Source of the DNA: an uncultured Dorea sp.
Lineage (GTDB): Bacteria > Bacillota_A > Clostridia > Lachnospirales > Lachnospiraceae
NCBI GenBank assembly: GCA_910579015.1
Contig: CAJTRO010000027.1
Span: 1 to 48,815, forward strand
Reading direction: 5' to 3'
Length of the DNA stretch: 48,815 nt
Made by a program: the position numbers and the translations under genes. Shown here piece after piece: positions 1 to 9,405 of the stretch (position 1 is its first letter; each line of letters opens with the position of its first letter). Below the pieces are notes generated by a model that saw only the letters and a program-made list of their open reading frames with translations, had not been told where the DNA came from and did no database searches.

Positions 1-40
1 ATTCAGGGGAGGTTATATTCCGCCCCTGAATTCAGTTTTA
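1..40 (+). terminator. Intrinsic terminator of a gene left of the window
   Basis: Arms ATTCAGGGG (1-9) and CCCCTGAAT (23-31) pair perfectly, with two extra G-C pairs after one mismatch, and are followed by a short T-rich stretch (35-38). The gene it ends lies outside the window, so its direction is inferred only from the T side. Confidence 0.6.
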
Positions 41-65
41 TAAAAATTATTATATAAAGTTGCAG

Positions 66-100
66 AAAATAGCTATATTATATTATAATATAGCTATTTT
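66..100. promoter_or_regulatory. Perfect 35-bp inverted repeat upstream of the two-component genes
   Basis: Positions 66-82 and 84-100 are exact reverse complements (17-bp arms around a single central base, core ATAGCTATATTATA). It is very AT-rich and lies 80 bp before the histidine kinase start. It could be an operator or a hairpin in a leader. A weak TTGCAA-16-TAATAA promoter follows at 115-142. The function is not known. Confidence 0.5.
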
Positions 101-179
101 ACAATGTAGATATATTGCAAAAGTATGACTTATAAATAATAAGTCTATGATTCTGGTGTATCCGGGTTAGGAGAAGTGT

Positions 180-1946
180 ATGATCAATTTTAAATCTATA
201 AAGGCCAAGATGCTCGCGTATTTTTTCTCACTGTTTATTATTCTGCTGATCAGCTTCGTTATATTCTACCAGATGGCAGTCAGCGCACTGTACCGTGTTG
301 CGACGGATTCTGTGGAAAAGACGATCCAGCAGATCAACAAGGATACCTATAAGGTGCTGTCGGAAGCGACGAGGATCGCGGATAATGTCTCGCGGGACGG
401 GGAGATACAGGTACAGCTCCGCAATCCTCTGCCGGATTCCCAGCAGGAGATGTATAAGCAGAGGATGAATTATAACTATAATCTGAACTTCAAGAATCAG
501 TATACGGTGGATATTGACGGGATCTATGTGCTTGGAAGGAACGGGGCGATCTTCCGCTCTTCCAAGGGAACCTTAAGAAAGCAGGAATTCCGGGAGGAGG
601 AGTGGTTTAAGCAGGTGATAGAGACCAGGGAGGAGCTCTGGCTTGCACCGCATCCGGGTTCAGATATCATACAGAATCTGGATTATCTGACCATTTCCGT
701 GGTATATCCGGTGAAAGACAGGATATCCTCCAGGATCTTAGGCGTGGTGGTGGTGGATGTCCGGGCGGAAAGCCTCAATAAGATCGAGGATAACGGACTG
801 GTGTTTGAAGGCAAGTCTTATATACTGGATGAAGACGATAAGGTTATCTATTCGGACCAGAGCAACGACGAGGAGGAGATCGACGCGGTGAACCATGCCT
901 TTCATGAGAATCAGGCGGATCATACGGGGACCGCGGACAAGATAGAGATTGGCGGGAAAGCGTGCCTGTATTCCAGTATGTATCTGAGCAACAACGGATG
1001 GAAGACCGTGGGGATCATATCGGACCGCCAGGTGTTTGCGCCGTTCGAGCGGTTAAGGATGGCGATTATCTTCGCGATACTCGTGTTCGGGATCATTGCG
1101 GTGATATTCGCGTGGAAGGGCGCCGACAATGTTTCCGAGCCGATCAAGAAGGTGCGCACGACGATGAAGCAGGTGGAGAAAGGAGATTTTAACGTACAGC
1201 TTAAGATAGCAAGCCAGGACGAGGTGGGGGAACTGGCGCAGAGCTTCAACCATATGATCGAGAAGATCAAGAGACTGATGGCGCAGGAGCAGGAGAGCCA
1301 GGAGAAATTAAGATATGCGGAGCTGAAAGCTTTGCAGTCCCAGATCAATCCTCATTTTCTCTACAATACGCTGGATTCTATCAACTGGATGGTGAGGATG
1401 GGGAGAAACGACAAGGTTGAGGAGATGATAGATGCACTGTCGACATTTTTCCGCATCAGCCTCAGTAAGGGGAGGCATTTTATCAGTATCCGGGAGGAGC
1501 TGATACATGTGGAGAAATATATTATGATCCAGAAGGTGCGCTATGAGCGGATCATGGAGAGCGAGATCTGTGTACCGGAGGAGTTCTTCGGGTACGATAT
1601 TATCAAAATGACGCTCCAGCCTCTGGTGGAAAATGCACTGTATCACGGAATCAAGGAGAAAGGGGAAGGAGGTGTGATCAGGATCACGGCAGAAGGGCAG
1701 GGAGACAACATCGTATTCTGCGTGTCAGACACAGGTCTTGGAATGTCGAAGGAGAAACTGGAAAAACTACAGATTATGATGGATCAGGGGATAGATCATG
1801 ATCCGGATGCTTATGGTATCATTAATGTCCAGAAACGGATCCATATGTACTTCGGGACGGAGTACGGATTGCGTTTTGAGAGCGAACCGGGGAGCGGAAC
1901 AAGCGTATATGTGACGATCCCGAAGAGGATAGGAGGGAAAGGATAA
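180..1946 (+). CDS. YesM-family sensor histidine kinase
   Basis: Membrane sensor kinase that should phosphorylate the response regulator encoded directly after it. Visible order in 588 residues: a first membrane segment at about 12-36, an extracytoplasmic sensor region of Cache type (about 40-290), a second membrane segment (about 294-312), a HAMP linker (about 315-367), the His_kinase domain with H392 in the NPHFLYN motif, and an ATPase domain with N485 in the N-box, DTGLGM at 517-522 and GSG at 571-573. This domain order and the NPHFLYN motif are diagnostic of the YesM/LytS type. ATG at 180 follows the site AGGAG with normal spacing. The stop touches the start of the next gene, so the two are translationally coupled. 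The pair probably senses an extracellular sugar and turns on the ABC/galactonate operon that follows. The ligand is unknown. Confidence 0.93.
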   Translation: MINFKSIKAKMLAYFFSLFIILLISFVIFYQMAVSALYRVATDSVEKTIQQINKDTYKVLSEATRIADNVSRDGEIQVQLRNPLPDSQQEMYKQRMNYNYNLNFKNQYTVDIDGIYVLGRNGAIFRSSKGTLRKQEFREEEWFKQVIETREELWLAPHPGSDIIQNLDYLTISVVYPVKDRISSRILGVVVVDVRAESLNKIEDNGLVFEGKSYILDEDDKVIYSDQSNDEEEIDAVNHAFHENQADHTGTADKIEIGGKACLYSSMYLSNNGWKTVGIISDRQVFAPFERLRMAIIFAILVFGIIAVIFAWKGADNVSEPIKKVRTTMKQVEKGDFNVQLKIASQDEVGELAQSFNHMIEKIKRLMAQEQESQEKLRYAELKALQSQINPHFLYNTLDSINWMVRMGRNDKVEEMIDALSTFFRISLSKGRHFISIREELIHVEKYIMIQKVRYERIMESEICVPEEFFGYDIIKMTLQPLVENALYHGIKEKGEGGVIRITAEGQGDNIVFCVSDTGLGMSKEKLEKLQIMMDQGIDHDPDAYGIINVQKRIHMYFGTEYGLRFESEPGSGTSVYVTIPKRIGGKG

Positions 1947-3548
1947 TTGTGGAAAGTAGTGATCATTGAAGATGAGGATTTGCTGCGCGAGGGGCTTAAG
2001 AACTGCTTTGACTGGGAGAAGAGGGGGTTCGTGATCGCGGGAGACGCAGACAACGGAAAGACGGCGTTAACGCTCATCCAGGAATTGAAGCCGGATATCG
2101 TATTTACAGATATCAAGATGCCCTTTATGGACGGGATCACGATGACGGAGAAGCTAAAGGAGAATTATCCGGAGATCAAGGTGGTGATCATAAGCGGATA
2201 TGACGAGTTTGAATTCGCCCGCCGGGCGCTTAAAGCGGGAGTGTCGGAGTACCTTCTAAAGCCGGTTAATCTAAAACAGCTCGAAGAACTGCTTGGGAAG
2301 CTTGAAAGGGAGCTTCGCGAGAAGGAAGAAAAGAGCAGAGAATGGGACAGGCTGTATGAGCTCGAGGAAAACAGCAGGTCTTCCATACGGCAGAAATTTC
2401 TTGAAAAACTGCTGAGAAAAAAGATCGCCCCAGAAGAGATGGAGAGAGAATCGGCGGTGGTGTATCAGGAGATCTCAAGGCTTCACTATGTGGTCGGAAT
2501 CATAGACAGGCGGGATTACGACATGCTGTCCGCGGAGTGTGATTATCTGGAAATGGTGGAACTGGACGGCCGGTTTGAGCAGAGGGTGAGGCAGTTTATT
2601 TCCGACGAGGACAAGGTGGACATACTGCGTGAAAATAACTGCGAGAGGATCCTGTGTGTCAGGGGAGAGACCGAGAGCGAATGCAGGGAGTTAAGAGAGC
2701 GGTTAAAAGGTCTTCTCGGCACATGCCGGGACGATGGGATTGAATGTGTATTCAGCCATGTGTGTAAGGGGATCGAGGGCGTATACAGCGCATATGTGTA
2801 TGCGAGGGGGCTTCTGAGGAAGCAGTATGCGCGTTCCCTTGAGGAGGTATTGCATGAAGCGGCGTCCGTGGATACGAAGATCCAGTATATGAACTATGAC
2901 GCGGACAAGCTGTTCTATGAGATCCGGAGCGGAACAAAGGAGCAGGTGGAGCAGGAGGTGGAAAGGTTCGAGGAGGAGCTGAACCGCGAGAAGATTATTT
3001 CCCATATGCATCTGGTACTGATCCTGAGCAACCTGTATTTCAGCCTTACAAAGCTTCCGGGAGAGATCGGAGGCGATATCAATGACATACTCGGAGAACC
3101 GATGGAGCATTACCACAGGATGCTGTTGTGTGAAAAGAGGGAGGAGATGCTTGCGTATCTTAAGGATATCTGCCTGAAGGTCAATGATTATTTTCTCAAA
3201 ATGGGTGAAGGCAAGGCGAAGGGGATTCTGAAGCGGATCACGGATTACATGAAGGAGCATTACGGGAACGAAGAGCTGTCCATGAAGGATGTGGCGAAAC
3301 AGGCGTATATCAGCGTGTCTTATATGGGAATCATACTTAAAAAGGAGACCGGAAAGACGTTCATAGAGTATCTCACACAGATCAGGATCGAGCAGGCGAA
3401 GAGATATCTCACGGAGACGGAGCTTAAGAATTACGAGATCGCATTGAAATGCGGTTATTCGAACCCGACGTATTTCAGTACGGTGTTCAAGAGCGTGACG
3501 GGCAGGTCTCCGTCGTCGTACCGGAAGGAACAAAAAGATAAATATTGA
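1947..3548 (+). CDS. YesN-family response regulator with AraC-type DNA-binding domain
   Basis: Cytoplasmic transcription factor partnered with the preceding kinase. The receiver domain occupies residues 1-120 with acidic residues E8, D9 and E10, phosphoacceptor D55 in FTDIKMP, and the conserved lysine in YLLKP near residue 107. A long helical linker follows. The last about 105 residues are an AraC/XylS double helix-turn-helix (typical text: YISVSYMGIILKKETGKTF and CGYSNPTYFSTVFK). The start is TTG at 1947, immediately after the TAA of the kinase gene, with AGGAGG at 1931-1936 inside the upstream gene. No earlier in-frame ATG fits. Its likely target is the promoter region 3549-3640 before the sugar-binding lipoprotein, judged from position only. 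Confidence 0.93.
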   Translation: MWKVVIIEDEDLLREGLKNCFDWEKRGFVIAGDADNGKTALTLIQELKPDIVFTDIKMPFMDGITMTEKLKENYPEIKVVIISGYDEFEFARRALKAGVSEYLLKPVNLKQLEELLGKLERELREKEEKSREWDRLYELEENSRSSIRQKFLEKLLRKKIAPEEMERESAVVYQEISRLHYVVGIIDRRDYDMLSAECDYLEMVELDGRFEQRVRQFISDEDKVDILRENNCERILCVRGETESECRELRERLKGLLGTCRDDGIECVFSHVCKGIEGVYSAYVYARGLLRKQYARSLEEVLHEAASVDTKIQYMNYDADKLFYEIRSGTKEQVEQEVERFEEELNREKIISHMHLVLILSNLYFSLTKLPGEIGGDINDILGEPMEHYHRMLLCEKREEMLAYLKDICLKVNDYFLKMGEGKAKGILKRITDYMKEHYGNEELSMKDVAKQAYISVSYMGIILKKETGKTFIEYLTQIRIEQAKRYLTETELKNYEIALKCGYSNPTYFSTVFKSVTGRSPSSYRKEQKDKY

Positions 3549-3640
3549 AAGAAAATTGTAAAATATTTGATTCTATTTACAGAAAAGATTCGCTAAAATA
3601 GCCCTATCAGATCATTTATAAAGAATAGGAGGAACGAAGT

Positions 3641-4654
3641 ATGAAGAGAAAGTGGATGGCTGCATTACTGGTTTTGTCGTTAAGCGTAACGCTTTTCGGA
3701 TGTAGTTCAGGAGGATCGGATGATACCGCTGGGGATGATACGAAGAAGGAAGCGGACAGCGGATCGGACAGCAAAACAGACGGCGGCGGCACGGAGGGCT
3801 TAAAGGTCGGCTTCTCACAGTGTGACAACGGAAACAGCTGGAGGATCGCAGAGACAGAGAGTATGCAGGAGACAGCAAAAGAGTACGGGGTAGAGCTGGT
3901 GTATACGGACGCTTCTGCCGATATCGCAAAGCAGGCTTCTGATATCGAGGACATGGTGGCACAGGGAGTTGACTATCTGGTGGTGGCGCCGCAGGAAGAG
4001 GACGGACTGCAAGCCGCGCTTAAGTCAGCGATGGATAAGGGGATTCCGGTAATCCTGGTAGACCGCGGCGTGAACGGTGAGGCAGGGGACGTGTACACAA
4101 CGGCGATCATGTCTGACTTCGTATGGGAGGCAGAGCAGGTTGCGAATAAGTTTATCGAGGTTTTGGACGGCAAAGGAAATTGTGTGATCCTTCAGGGAAC
4201 ACAGGGAGCGACTTCTACAAATGACCGTCAGAAGGGCTTCATGGATGCGATCGAGGGAACGGATATCAAGGTTGTTGCGGACCAGGTTGCAAACTACACC
4301 ATGTCAGAGGGACAGGCTGTAATGGAGAATATCCTCCAGGCACAGGGAGACGATATAGATATGGTATTCGCACATAATGACGATATGGCTCTTGGAGCGA
4401 TCACGGCGATCAAGGCGGCAGGATACAAGCCGGGCGAGGATATCCTTGTTGCAGGTATCGACGGACCGGCAGCGGCGATGGAAGCGATCCTTGCAGGCGA
4501 ACAGCTTTGCTCATGTTCATGCTCTCCTCTGTTTGGACCGATCGTATTTGAGACGATCGAGAAGCTGCAAGGCGGAGAAGATGTACCGGCAGAAATGACG
4601 AATGAAGATACGCTGTATGACATTGACAATGCGGATGTGTCTTTGGGATTCTAA
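3641..4654 (+). CDS. ytfQ: Sugar-binding lipoprotein of a galactofuranose-type ABC importer
   Basis: Extracellular solute receptor for the ATPase and permeases that follow. It has a lipoprotein signal with lipobox LFGC and lipidated C21, a Ser/Asp/Gly-rich tether to about residue 55, then a Peripla_BP_4 fold. The mature part reads like E. coli YtfQ (galactofuranose binding): VGFSQ with SWRIAET near the start, then AHNDDMALGAITAIKAAG and KPGEDIL. Gene order (receptor, one double ATPase, two separate permeases) is also that of ytfQRT-yjfF. ATG at 3641 follows AGGAGG. Galactofuranose, galactose or a related hexose as ligand is an inference supported by the galactonate genes downstream. The similarity was recognised by eye. 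Confidence 0.85.
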   Translation: MKRKWMAALLVLSLSVTLFGCSSGGSDDTAGDDTKKEADSGSDSKTDGGGTEGLKVGFSQCDNGNSWRIAETESMQETAKEYGVELVYTDASADIAKQASDIEDMVAQGVDYLVVAPQEEDGLQAALKSAMDKGIPVILVDRGVNGEAGDVYTTAIMSDFVWEAEQVANKFIEVLDGKGNCVILQGTQGATSTNDRQKGFMDAIEGTDIKVVADQVANYTMSEGQAVMENILQAQGDDIDMVFAHNDDMALGAITAIKAAGYKPGEDILVAGIDGPAAAMEAILAGEQLCSCSCSPLFGPIVFETIEKLQGGEDVPAEMTNEDTLYDIDNADVSLGF

Positions 4655-4662
4655 GTGAGGAA

Positions 4663-4704
4663 GGGGTTGTCGGGGAAAATATTCATTTCCCGGCAGCCTC
4701 TTGT
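4663..4704 (+). terminator. Hairpin after the binding-protein gene (attenuator or mRNA stabiliser)
   Basis: Arms at 4663-4678 and 4686-4700 form a long stem with one bulged G and a few G-U pairs, followed by TTGTTAATT. It sits between the lipoprotein and ATPase genes. This is the usual place for a partial terminator that makes the receptor more abundant than the other subunits. The second ABC operon has a hairpin at the same place (26956-26989). Confidence 0.55.
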
Positions 4705-4753
4705 TAATTCTCGGAGGAGTTTTACAGGTCCGTAGATAAGATTAGGAGGATAT

Positions 4754-6292
4754 ATGGCGAGAGAATTATTGTTAGAGATGAGAGGGATTGTAAAGAATTT
4801 TCCGGGTGTTCGGGCGTTAAAAGGGGTGAACTTCTCTGTGGCCAAAGGAGAGATCCATGCGCTGATGGGGGAAAACGGCGCGGGGAAATCGACGCTTATT
4901 AAGACGTTGACCGGAATCTACCAGAAGGATGAGGGCACGATACTGTTTGACGGGAAGGATATCAATCCAAAGACCGCAATAGAGGCCCAGCAGGAGGGGA
5001 TCAGTACAATATACCAGGAATTGAATCTGGTGCCCTTCCAGTCGGTATATGAGAATATGTATCTTGGGCGCGAGCCCAGGAACCGGTTCGGCAAAATAGA
5101 CCGGGCAAGGATGAAGAGGGATTGTGAAGAGGTGCTGGGCGAGCTTGGGATCCATGTGGACGTGACGCAGCCCTTGTTGACTTACGGCACGGCAATCCAG
5201 CAGATGGTGGCCATCGGAAGATCTATTTCCGTGAACGCCAAACTGGTGATCATGGATGAACCGACGTCCTCGCTTGATACCAAGGAAGTGAAGGTGCTGT
5301 TTGGCGTGATCCGGAAGCTTAAGGAGAAGGGGATTGCGGTGATCTTCATCAGCCACAGGCTGGACGAGGTGTTTGAGATCTGTGAGAGAGTGACGATCTT
5401 GAAGGACGGGATACAGACCGGAGAAGTCGGGATTGAAGAGATCGACCAGCTGAAGCTTATTTCCTATATGATCGGGCGCGAGGCAAAACAGCTTGAGAGG
5501 ACGAAGAGCGGATACAGATTCGAGAAGGCGGAGACGCTGGCTGAGATGAAGGATATCCATCAGGGGGTGCGGCTCAACGGAATCGGCATAGACATCAAGA
5601 AGGGAGAAGTCCTGGGACTGGCGGGGCTTTTAGGATCGGGAAGGACAGAGCTTTCCAAGGTGTTGTTCGGAGCAGAGATGCCGGATAAGGGAGAGATCAT
5701 ATGGGCGAACGAGACGGTCAGGTTCAAGACGCCCAAGGATGCGATACGAAGAGGAATGGGCTTCTGCACGGAGGACCGGAAGGTGGAGGGCATCATCCCG
5801 CATCTGTCCGTAAAGGAGAATATGACGATCGCACTGCTCCCGCGGATCAGCAGGGGCGGCGTGGTATCCCAGAAGAAACAGCTTGAGATCGTGAATAAAT
5901 ACATAGAGCGTCTGAAGATTAAAACGCCGTCTCCGAATCAGCCGATCCGTAACTTGAGCGGAGGGAATCAGCAGAAGGTTCTGCTGGCGAGATGGCTTTG
6001 TATGGATCCGAAGCTGGTGATCATGGACGAGCCTACAAGAGGGATCGACGTGGGAGCCAAGGCGGAGATCGAGGCTCTGATCCAGGAGCTGGCGTCCAAT
6101 GGGATCAGCGTGCTCATGATATCTTCCGAGATCGCGGAGCTTGAGAGGAACTGCGACCGGGTAGTGGTCATGAGGGAAGGCGTGAAGCTTGGAGAACTGA
6201 TCGGAGATAACATCAATCAGGACGCTGTGATGGTTACGATCGCCAGCGGAGCAGGAGAACTGGAGAAGAAGGGAGGGCTTGCAGATGAGTAA
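4754..6292 (+). CDS. ytfR: Sugar ABC importer ATPase with two fused ATPase domains
   Basis: Cytoplasmic energising subunit of the CUT2-type importer, 512 residues as usual for RbsA/YtfR proteins. The first half has Walker A GENGAGKST (39-47), Walker B LVIMDEPTSSLD and a degenerate signature (YGTAIQQMVAIGRS). The second half has the usual degenerate Walker A (GLLGSGRTEL), a good signature LSGGNQQKVLLARW and Walker B LVIMDEPTRGIDVG. ATG at 4754 follows TTAGGAGG. The last 8 bases overlap the start of the next gene (ATGAGTAA). It should bind the two permeases that follow. Confidence 0.92.
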   Translation: MARELLLEMRGIVKNFPGVRALKGVNFSVAKGEIHALMGENGAGKSTLIKTLTGIYQKDEGTILFDGKDINPKTAIEAQQEGISTIYQELNLVPFQSVYENMYLGREPRNRFGKIDRARMKRDCEEVLGELGIHVDVTQPLLTYGTAIQQMVAIGRSISVNAKLVIMDEPTSSLDTKEVKVLFGVIRKLKEKGIAVIFISHRLDEVFEICERVTILKDGIQTGEVGIEEIDQLKLISYMIGREAKQLERTKSGYRFEKAETLAEMKDIHQGVRLNGIGIDIKKGEVLGLAGLLGSGRTELSKVLFGAEMPDKGEIIWANETVRFKTPKDAIRRGMGFCTEDRKVEGIIPHLSVKENMTIALLPRISRGGVVSQKKQLEIVNKYIERLKIKTPSPNQPIRNLSGGNQQKVLLARWLCMDPKLVIMDEPTRGIDVGAKAEIEALIQELASNGISVLMISSEIAELERNCDRVVVMREGVKLGELIGDNINQDAVMVTIASGAGELEKKGGLADE

Positions 6293-7244
6293 TCAAGGCA
6301 GGACAAAGGCGGATACCGTCGCCGCGTTGAAGAAATACAGTGCGGCGATTCTTCTGGGGATCATGATCCTCATCAACCTGATCATTACACCTAATTTTTT
6401 AAGTCCGGGTACGTTGTGGAATGTGATCACACAGTCATGTACTATCATTCTTACGGGTATGGGTATGACCATGATCATCTCTACAGGCGGGATAGATATC
6501 TCGGTCGGAGCGGTTATGGCCCTTGCCGGGATCGTAAGTGCCAAGCTTCTGCCTTTCGGACTTCTTCCGGCCGTGGCAGGAGCCATTGTGATCTGCTCGA
6601 TTTCGGGAATGCTGGCGGGCTTTATGGTAGGGAAATTAAGAGTTCAGCCCATGGTAGTGACGCTGGCGCTTCTGATCGGAGTGCGCGGTGTGGCGCAGGT
6701 GATCAATGATGCGAAGATCTTCTATCTCTCAGGAGAGAATGCGGCGGCCTATAAGTCGCTTGGCACGATGAAGCTCTTCGGGAAGGTTCCGGTACAGATC
6801 ATCCCAATCATCCTTGCGGTGGGGCTTACATATTTTATCCTGGAAAAAACGGTGCTGGGGCGTTACATCCAGGCGGTGGGAGATAATCCAAAGTCAGCGG
6901 CGCTGGCGGGTATCAATACGGCAAGGACGCTGATGTTCGTGTATATGGCGAGCGCGGTGCTGGCGGCTCTTGCGGGAATCTTTGACACGGCCAAGATCGG
7001 GGCGGCAGACGGGAATTCACTGGGGCTTCTGGCAGAACTGGACGCGATCGCGGCAGTTGCGGTCGGCGGTACGAGCATGTCCGGCGGTCGTGCGAAGGTG
7101 TTTGGCTCGGTCATAGGAGCGCTGATCATGCAGCTGATCACGATCTCGGTGAATATGAATAACATTACGTATGAGTATGCACAGGTCATGAAGGCGCTGA
7201 TCATCATCTTTGCTGTGTATATCCAGCGTGAGAAGACAACGTAA
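6285..7244 (+). CDS. ytfT: Sugar ABC importer permease, first subunit
   Basis: Inner-membrane channel subunit of the BPD_transp_2 (RbsC-like) family, 319 residues with about eight to ten hydrophobic segments. It carries the family motif GGIDISVGAVMALAG near residue 70 and a late GGTSMSGGRAKVFGSVIGAL loop. The chosen start is ATG 6285, 8 bp after GGAGGG and overlapping the ATPase stop. A TTG two codons earlier (6279) keeps frame but lies too close to the ribosome site. It works as a heterodimer with the following permease, as in YtfT-YjfF. Confidence 0.88.
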   Translation: MSNQGRTKADTVAALKKYSAAILLGIMILINLIITPNFLSPGTLWNVITQSCTIILTGMGMTMIISTGGIDISVGAVMALAGIVSAKLLPFGLLPAVAGAIVICSISGMLAGFMVGKLRVQPMVVTLALLIGVRGVAQVINDAKIFYLSGENAAAYKSLGTMKLFGKVPVQIIPIILAVGLTYFILEKTVLGRYIQAVGDNPKSAALAGINTARTLMFVYMASAVLAALAGIFDTAKIGAADGNSLGLLAELDAIAAVAVGGTSMSGGRAKVFGSVIGALIMQLITISVNMNNITYEYAQVMKALIIIFAVYIQREKTT

Positions 7245-7256
7245 GGAGGCGGGGAT

Positions 7257-8246
7257 ATGAACAAGGTGAAAAAGGCATATAACTGGTTTGGCTCAAAGAG
7301 CTCAATTGCTGCGTTCCTGCTGTTATTCGTATTTGCAAGCATCGCGTTTGCGGACAGGAGCTTCTTGTCGGCCAGTTCCATTGAAAATATGGTCAGGAAG
7401 GCGGCCAGTGACGGCGGATTTCTGGCCCTTGGAATGACATTCGTAATATTAGTTGGGGAGATCGACTTGTCCGTAGGTTCGACGCTTGCCCTTGGCGGCG
7501 TACTGATGGGGATGTTCGGCGCCGAGAATCCTGTGCTTGGAATTGCACTGGGACTTCTGGCGGGAGTATTCTGCGGATTCGTCAATGGCCTGATGGTGGC
7601 GAAGATGCGGATATCCTCCTGGGTGGCGACGCTTGCAATGATGCTCGGACTTCGGGGAGTCGTACTTCTGATCACGAATAAACGGCCGATCCCGGTGAAC
7701 AATCCTACGCTTACGGCGATCGGCGGAGGAAAGATACTGGGAGTGAACGTATTGATCGTCCTGCTGGCGGTATGTACCCTGATCTGTATGTATATCAGCA
7801 GGAATACGAGGCTTGGCATGGGGATCTATGCCGTTGGAGGAAATGAAGAGGCGGCGAAGATGATGGGACTTCGGGTTGACCGGATGAAGATCGCGGCTTA
7901 CACGTTATGCGGGCTGTTTGCGGCGCTGGCAGGCGTCCTTCTTGCGGCAAGACTGTATACGGCACAGCCCACGGCGGGGGATACATGGGAGACGACGGCA
8001 ATCGCCATGTGCGCTCTTGGCGGTGTGAAGCTCTCAGGCGGAGAAGGTAAGTTCAGCGGTACGTTTTTCGGGATACTGATCATCTCTATCATCAACACGA
8101 TCTTCAACTACGCGGGAAGCTTGAATTCCTGGTGGCAGAATATTGTTATGGGCGTGCTGGTACTCATTTCCATAGGCGTACAGTCAGAGGTATTTCATTT
8201 TAAGAAGAAGGACAAGTCAGAAGAGAAGGCAGAACAGGCGGCGTAA
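7257..8246 (+). CDS. yjfF: Sugar ABC importer permease, second subunit
   Basis: Second membrane channel subunit, 329 residues, BPD_transp_2 family, with the motif EIDLSVGSTLALGG near residue 65 and about eight to ten membrane segments. The C-terminal stretch GSLNSWWQNIVMGVLVLI closely resembles the corresponding part of E. coli YjfF. It starts 12 bp after the first permease behind AAGGAGG, so the two are one transcription unit. Its two-permease partnership distinguishes this importer from ribose/xylose systems, which have one permease gene. Confidence 0.88.
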   Translation: MNKVKKAYNWFGSKSSIAAFLLLFVFASIAFADRSFLSASSIENMVRKAASDGGFLALGMTFVILVGEIDLSVGSTLALGGVLMGMFGAENPVLGIALGLLAGVFCGFVNGLMVAKMRISSWVATLAMMLGLRGVVLLITNKRPIPVNNPTLTAIGGGKILGVNVLIVLLAVCTLICMYISRNTRLGMGIYAVGGNEEAAKMMGLRVDRMKIAAYTLCGLFAALAGVLLAARLYTAQPTAGDTWETTAIAMCALGGVKLSGGEGKFSGTFFGILIISIINTIFNYAGSLNSWWQNIVMGVLVLISIGVQSEVFHFKKKDKSEEKAEQAA

Positions 8247-8268
8247 GAAGAAAGGACGGGTGAAGCAT

Positions 8269-9348
8269 ATGCTTGCATTAGTAAAATATGGAAAAGGACC
8301 GAAGGAGACCGAATTAAGAGACGTGCCGGTTCCCAAGATCGGAGAGGACGACCTTCTGATCGAGGTGAAGGCGGCAGGAATCTGCGGATCGGATATTGCG
8401 TATGATAACGGGGACCACCCGGACCATCTGAATTGTCCGGTGGTGTTAGGACATGAGTTCTCGGGGGTTGTAAGCAAGATCGGCGCCAATGTGAAGGACT
8501 GGAAAGTCGGCGACAGGGTTGTATCGGACAATACGGGGTATGTCTGCGGAAAATGTTTTGCCTGTACGACAGGACAGTATCTGAGCTGTCCTGACCGGAA
8601 GGGCTTAGGCTATGGGATGGACGGCGGATTTACCGATTATGTGAAGATAACGGGAAGCCTGCTGTCGAAGAATCCCAATACGCTGTTTCGTATCCCCGAG
8701 GGAGTGTCCTTTGACGAGGCGGCAATCCTCGATCCGATCTGTAACGCGTATAAGGCGATCGTGCAGGAGAGCCGGATCATGCCCGGAGAAGATATCGTGG
8801 TCTTTGGCGTGGGGCCGTTAGGACTGTTCTCTATCCAGATCGCGAAGGTGATGGGGTGCGCCAATATCATAGCGGTAGGGCTTGAGGCTGACGGGGAACG
8901 ATTCAAGACAGCCTGTAAATACGGAGCCACACATGTTATCAAGTCGGATATCCAGAATGTTACAGAAGAGGTGGACCGTATTACCAACGGGGAGAAGGCG
9001 GCCGCGGCAGTGGATGCGGCCGGCGTCAACGTAGTCCTCAGGCAGGCGATCGACGTCGTGCGTACCGGAGGAGAGATCGTGAAGATTGGTTATGACAAGC
9101 GTCCCTATGAATACAGCCTTGACAATATCCTGGACAGGGGCGTCAGCATTAAGGGGCATTTCGGATATGACTATCAGTCATGGAAGAATGTGATGCGTCT
9201 TCTGGTTCTGGGGAAGGTGGACTTGAAAGGCATGATCTCGCACCATATACGTCTGGAAGACTGGCAGAAGGGCTTTGACCTTGTAAGGAGCAGGGAGGCG
9301 GTCAAGATCATTATCACGAAGGATGAAGAGAAGCTGTCACAGTTATAA
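8269..9348 (+). CDS. Zinc-dependent sugar/polyol dehydrogenase (MDR family)
   Basis: NAD(P)-dependent alcohol dehydrogenase of the sorbitol/galactitol type. Visible: catalytic zinc ligands C39 (ICGSD) and H62-E63 (GHEFSG), a structural zinc lobe C93, C96, C99 and C107, and a Rossmann nucleotide site VFGVGPLGLFSIQIAK. I chose ATG 8269 (359 residues), with GGGTGA just upstream. An in-frame GTG at 8260 would add three residues and sits only 3 bp from AAGGA. In this operon it is the best candidate for oxidising the imported galactose or galactofuranose at C1 to the lactone used by the lactonase gene below. Oxidation of a galactitol-like polyol is the alternative. The exact substrate cannot be read from sequence. 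Confidence 0.85.
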   Translation: MLALVKYGKGPKETELRDVPVPKIGEDDLLIEVKAAGICGSDIAYDNGDHPDHLNCPVVLGHEFSGVVSKIGANVKDWKVGDRVVSDNTGYVCGKCFACTTGQYLSCPDRKGLGYGMDGGFTDYVKITGSLLSKNPNTLFRIPEGVSFDEAAILDPICNAYKAIVQESRIMPGEDIVVFGVGPLGLFSIQIAKVMGCANIIAVGLEADGERFKTACKYGATHVIKSDIQNVTEEVDRITNGEKAAAAVDAAGVNVVLRQAIDVVRTGGEIVKIGYDKRPYEYSLDNILDRGVSIKGHFGYDYQSWKNVMRLLVLGKVDLKGMISHHIRLEDWQKGFDLVRSREAVKIIITKDEEKLSQL

Positions 9349-9355
9349 TACAGGC

Positions 9356-9372
9356 GGCCTGTGATACAGGCA
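9356..9372 (+). promoter_or_regulatory. Small intra-operon hairpin
   Basis: GCCTGT (9357-9362) and ACAGGC (9366-9371) close on a GAT loop, and further partial pairing extends outward. There is no T tract. It lies between two co-oriented operon genes, so an mRNA processing or stability role is more likely than termination. Confidence 0.3.
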
Positions 9373-9405
9373 GGCCGTAATTAAGAGAGAAAGGACAGGA
9401 GATAT

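Noticed and set aside
2703..3533. A 276-residue open frame on the minus strand inside the response regulator gene
   Set aside because: It is an antisense shadow of a well-supported gene: no ribosome site, rich in His, Arg and Leu from the opposite strand's codon pattern, and no recognisable motif.
3576..3599. TTTACA and TAAAAT as promoter of the first ABC operon
   Set aside because: The spacer is only 12 bp. The true promoter in 3549-3640 could not be identified; an activator-dependent promoter under the response regulator is likely.
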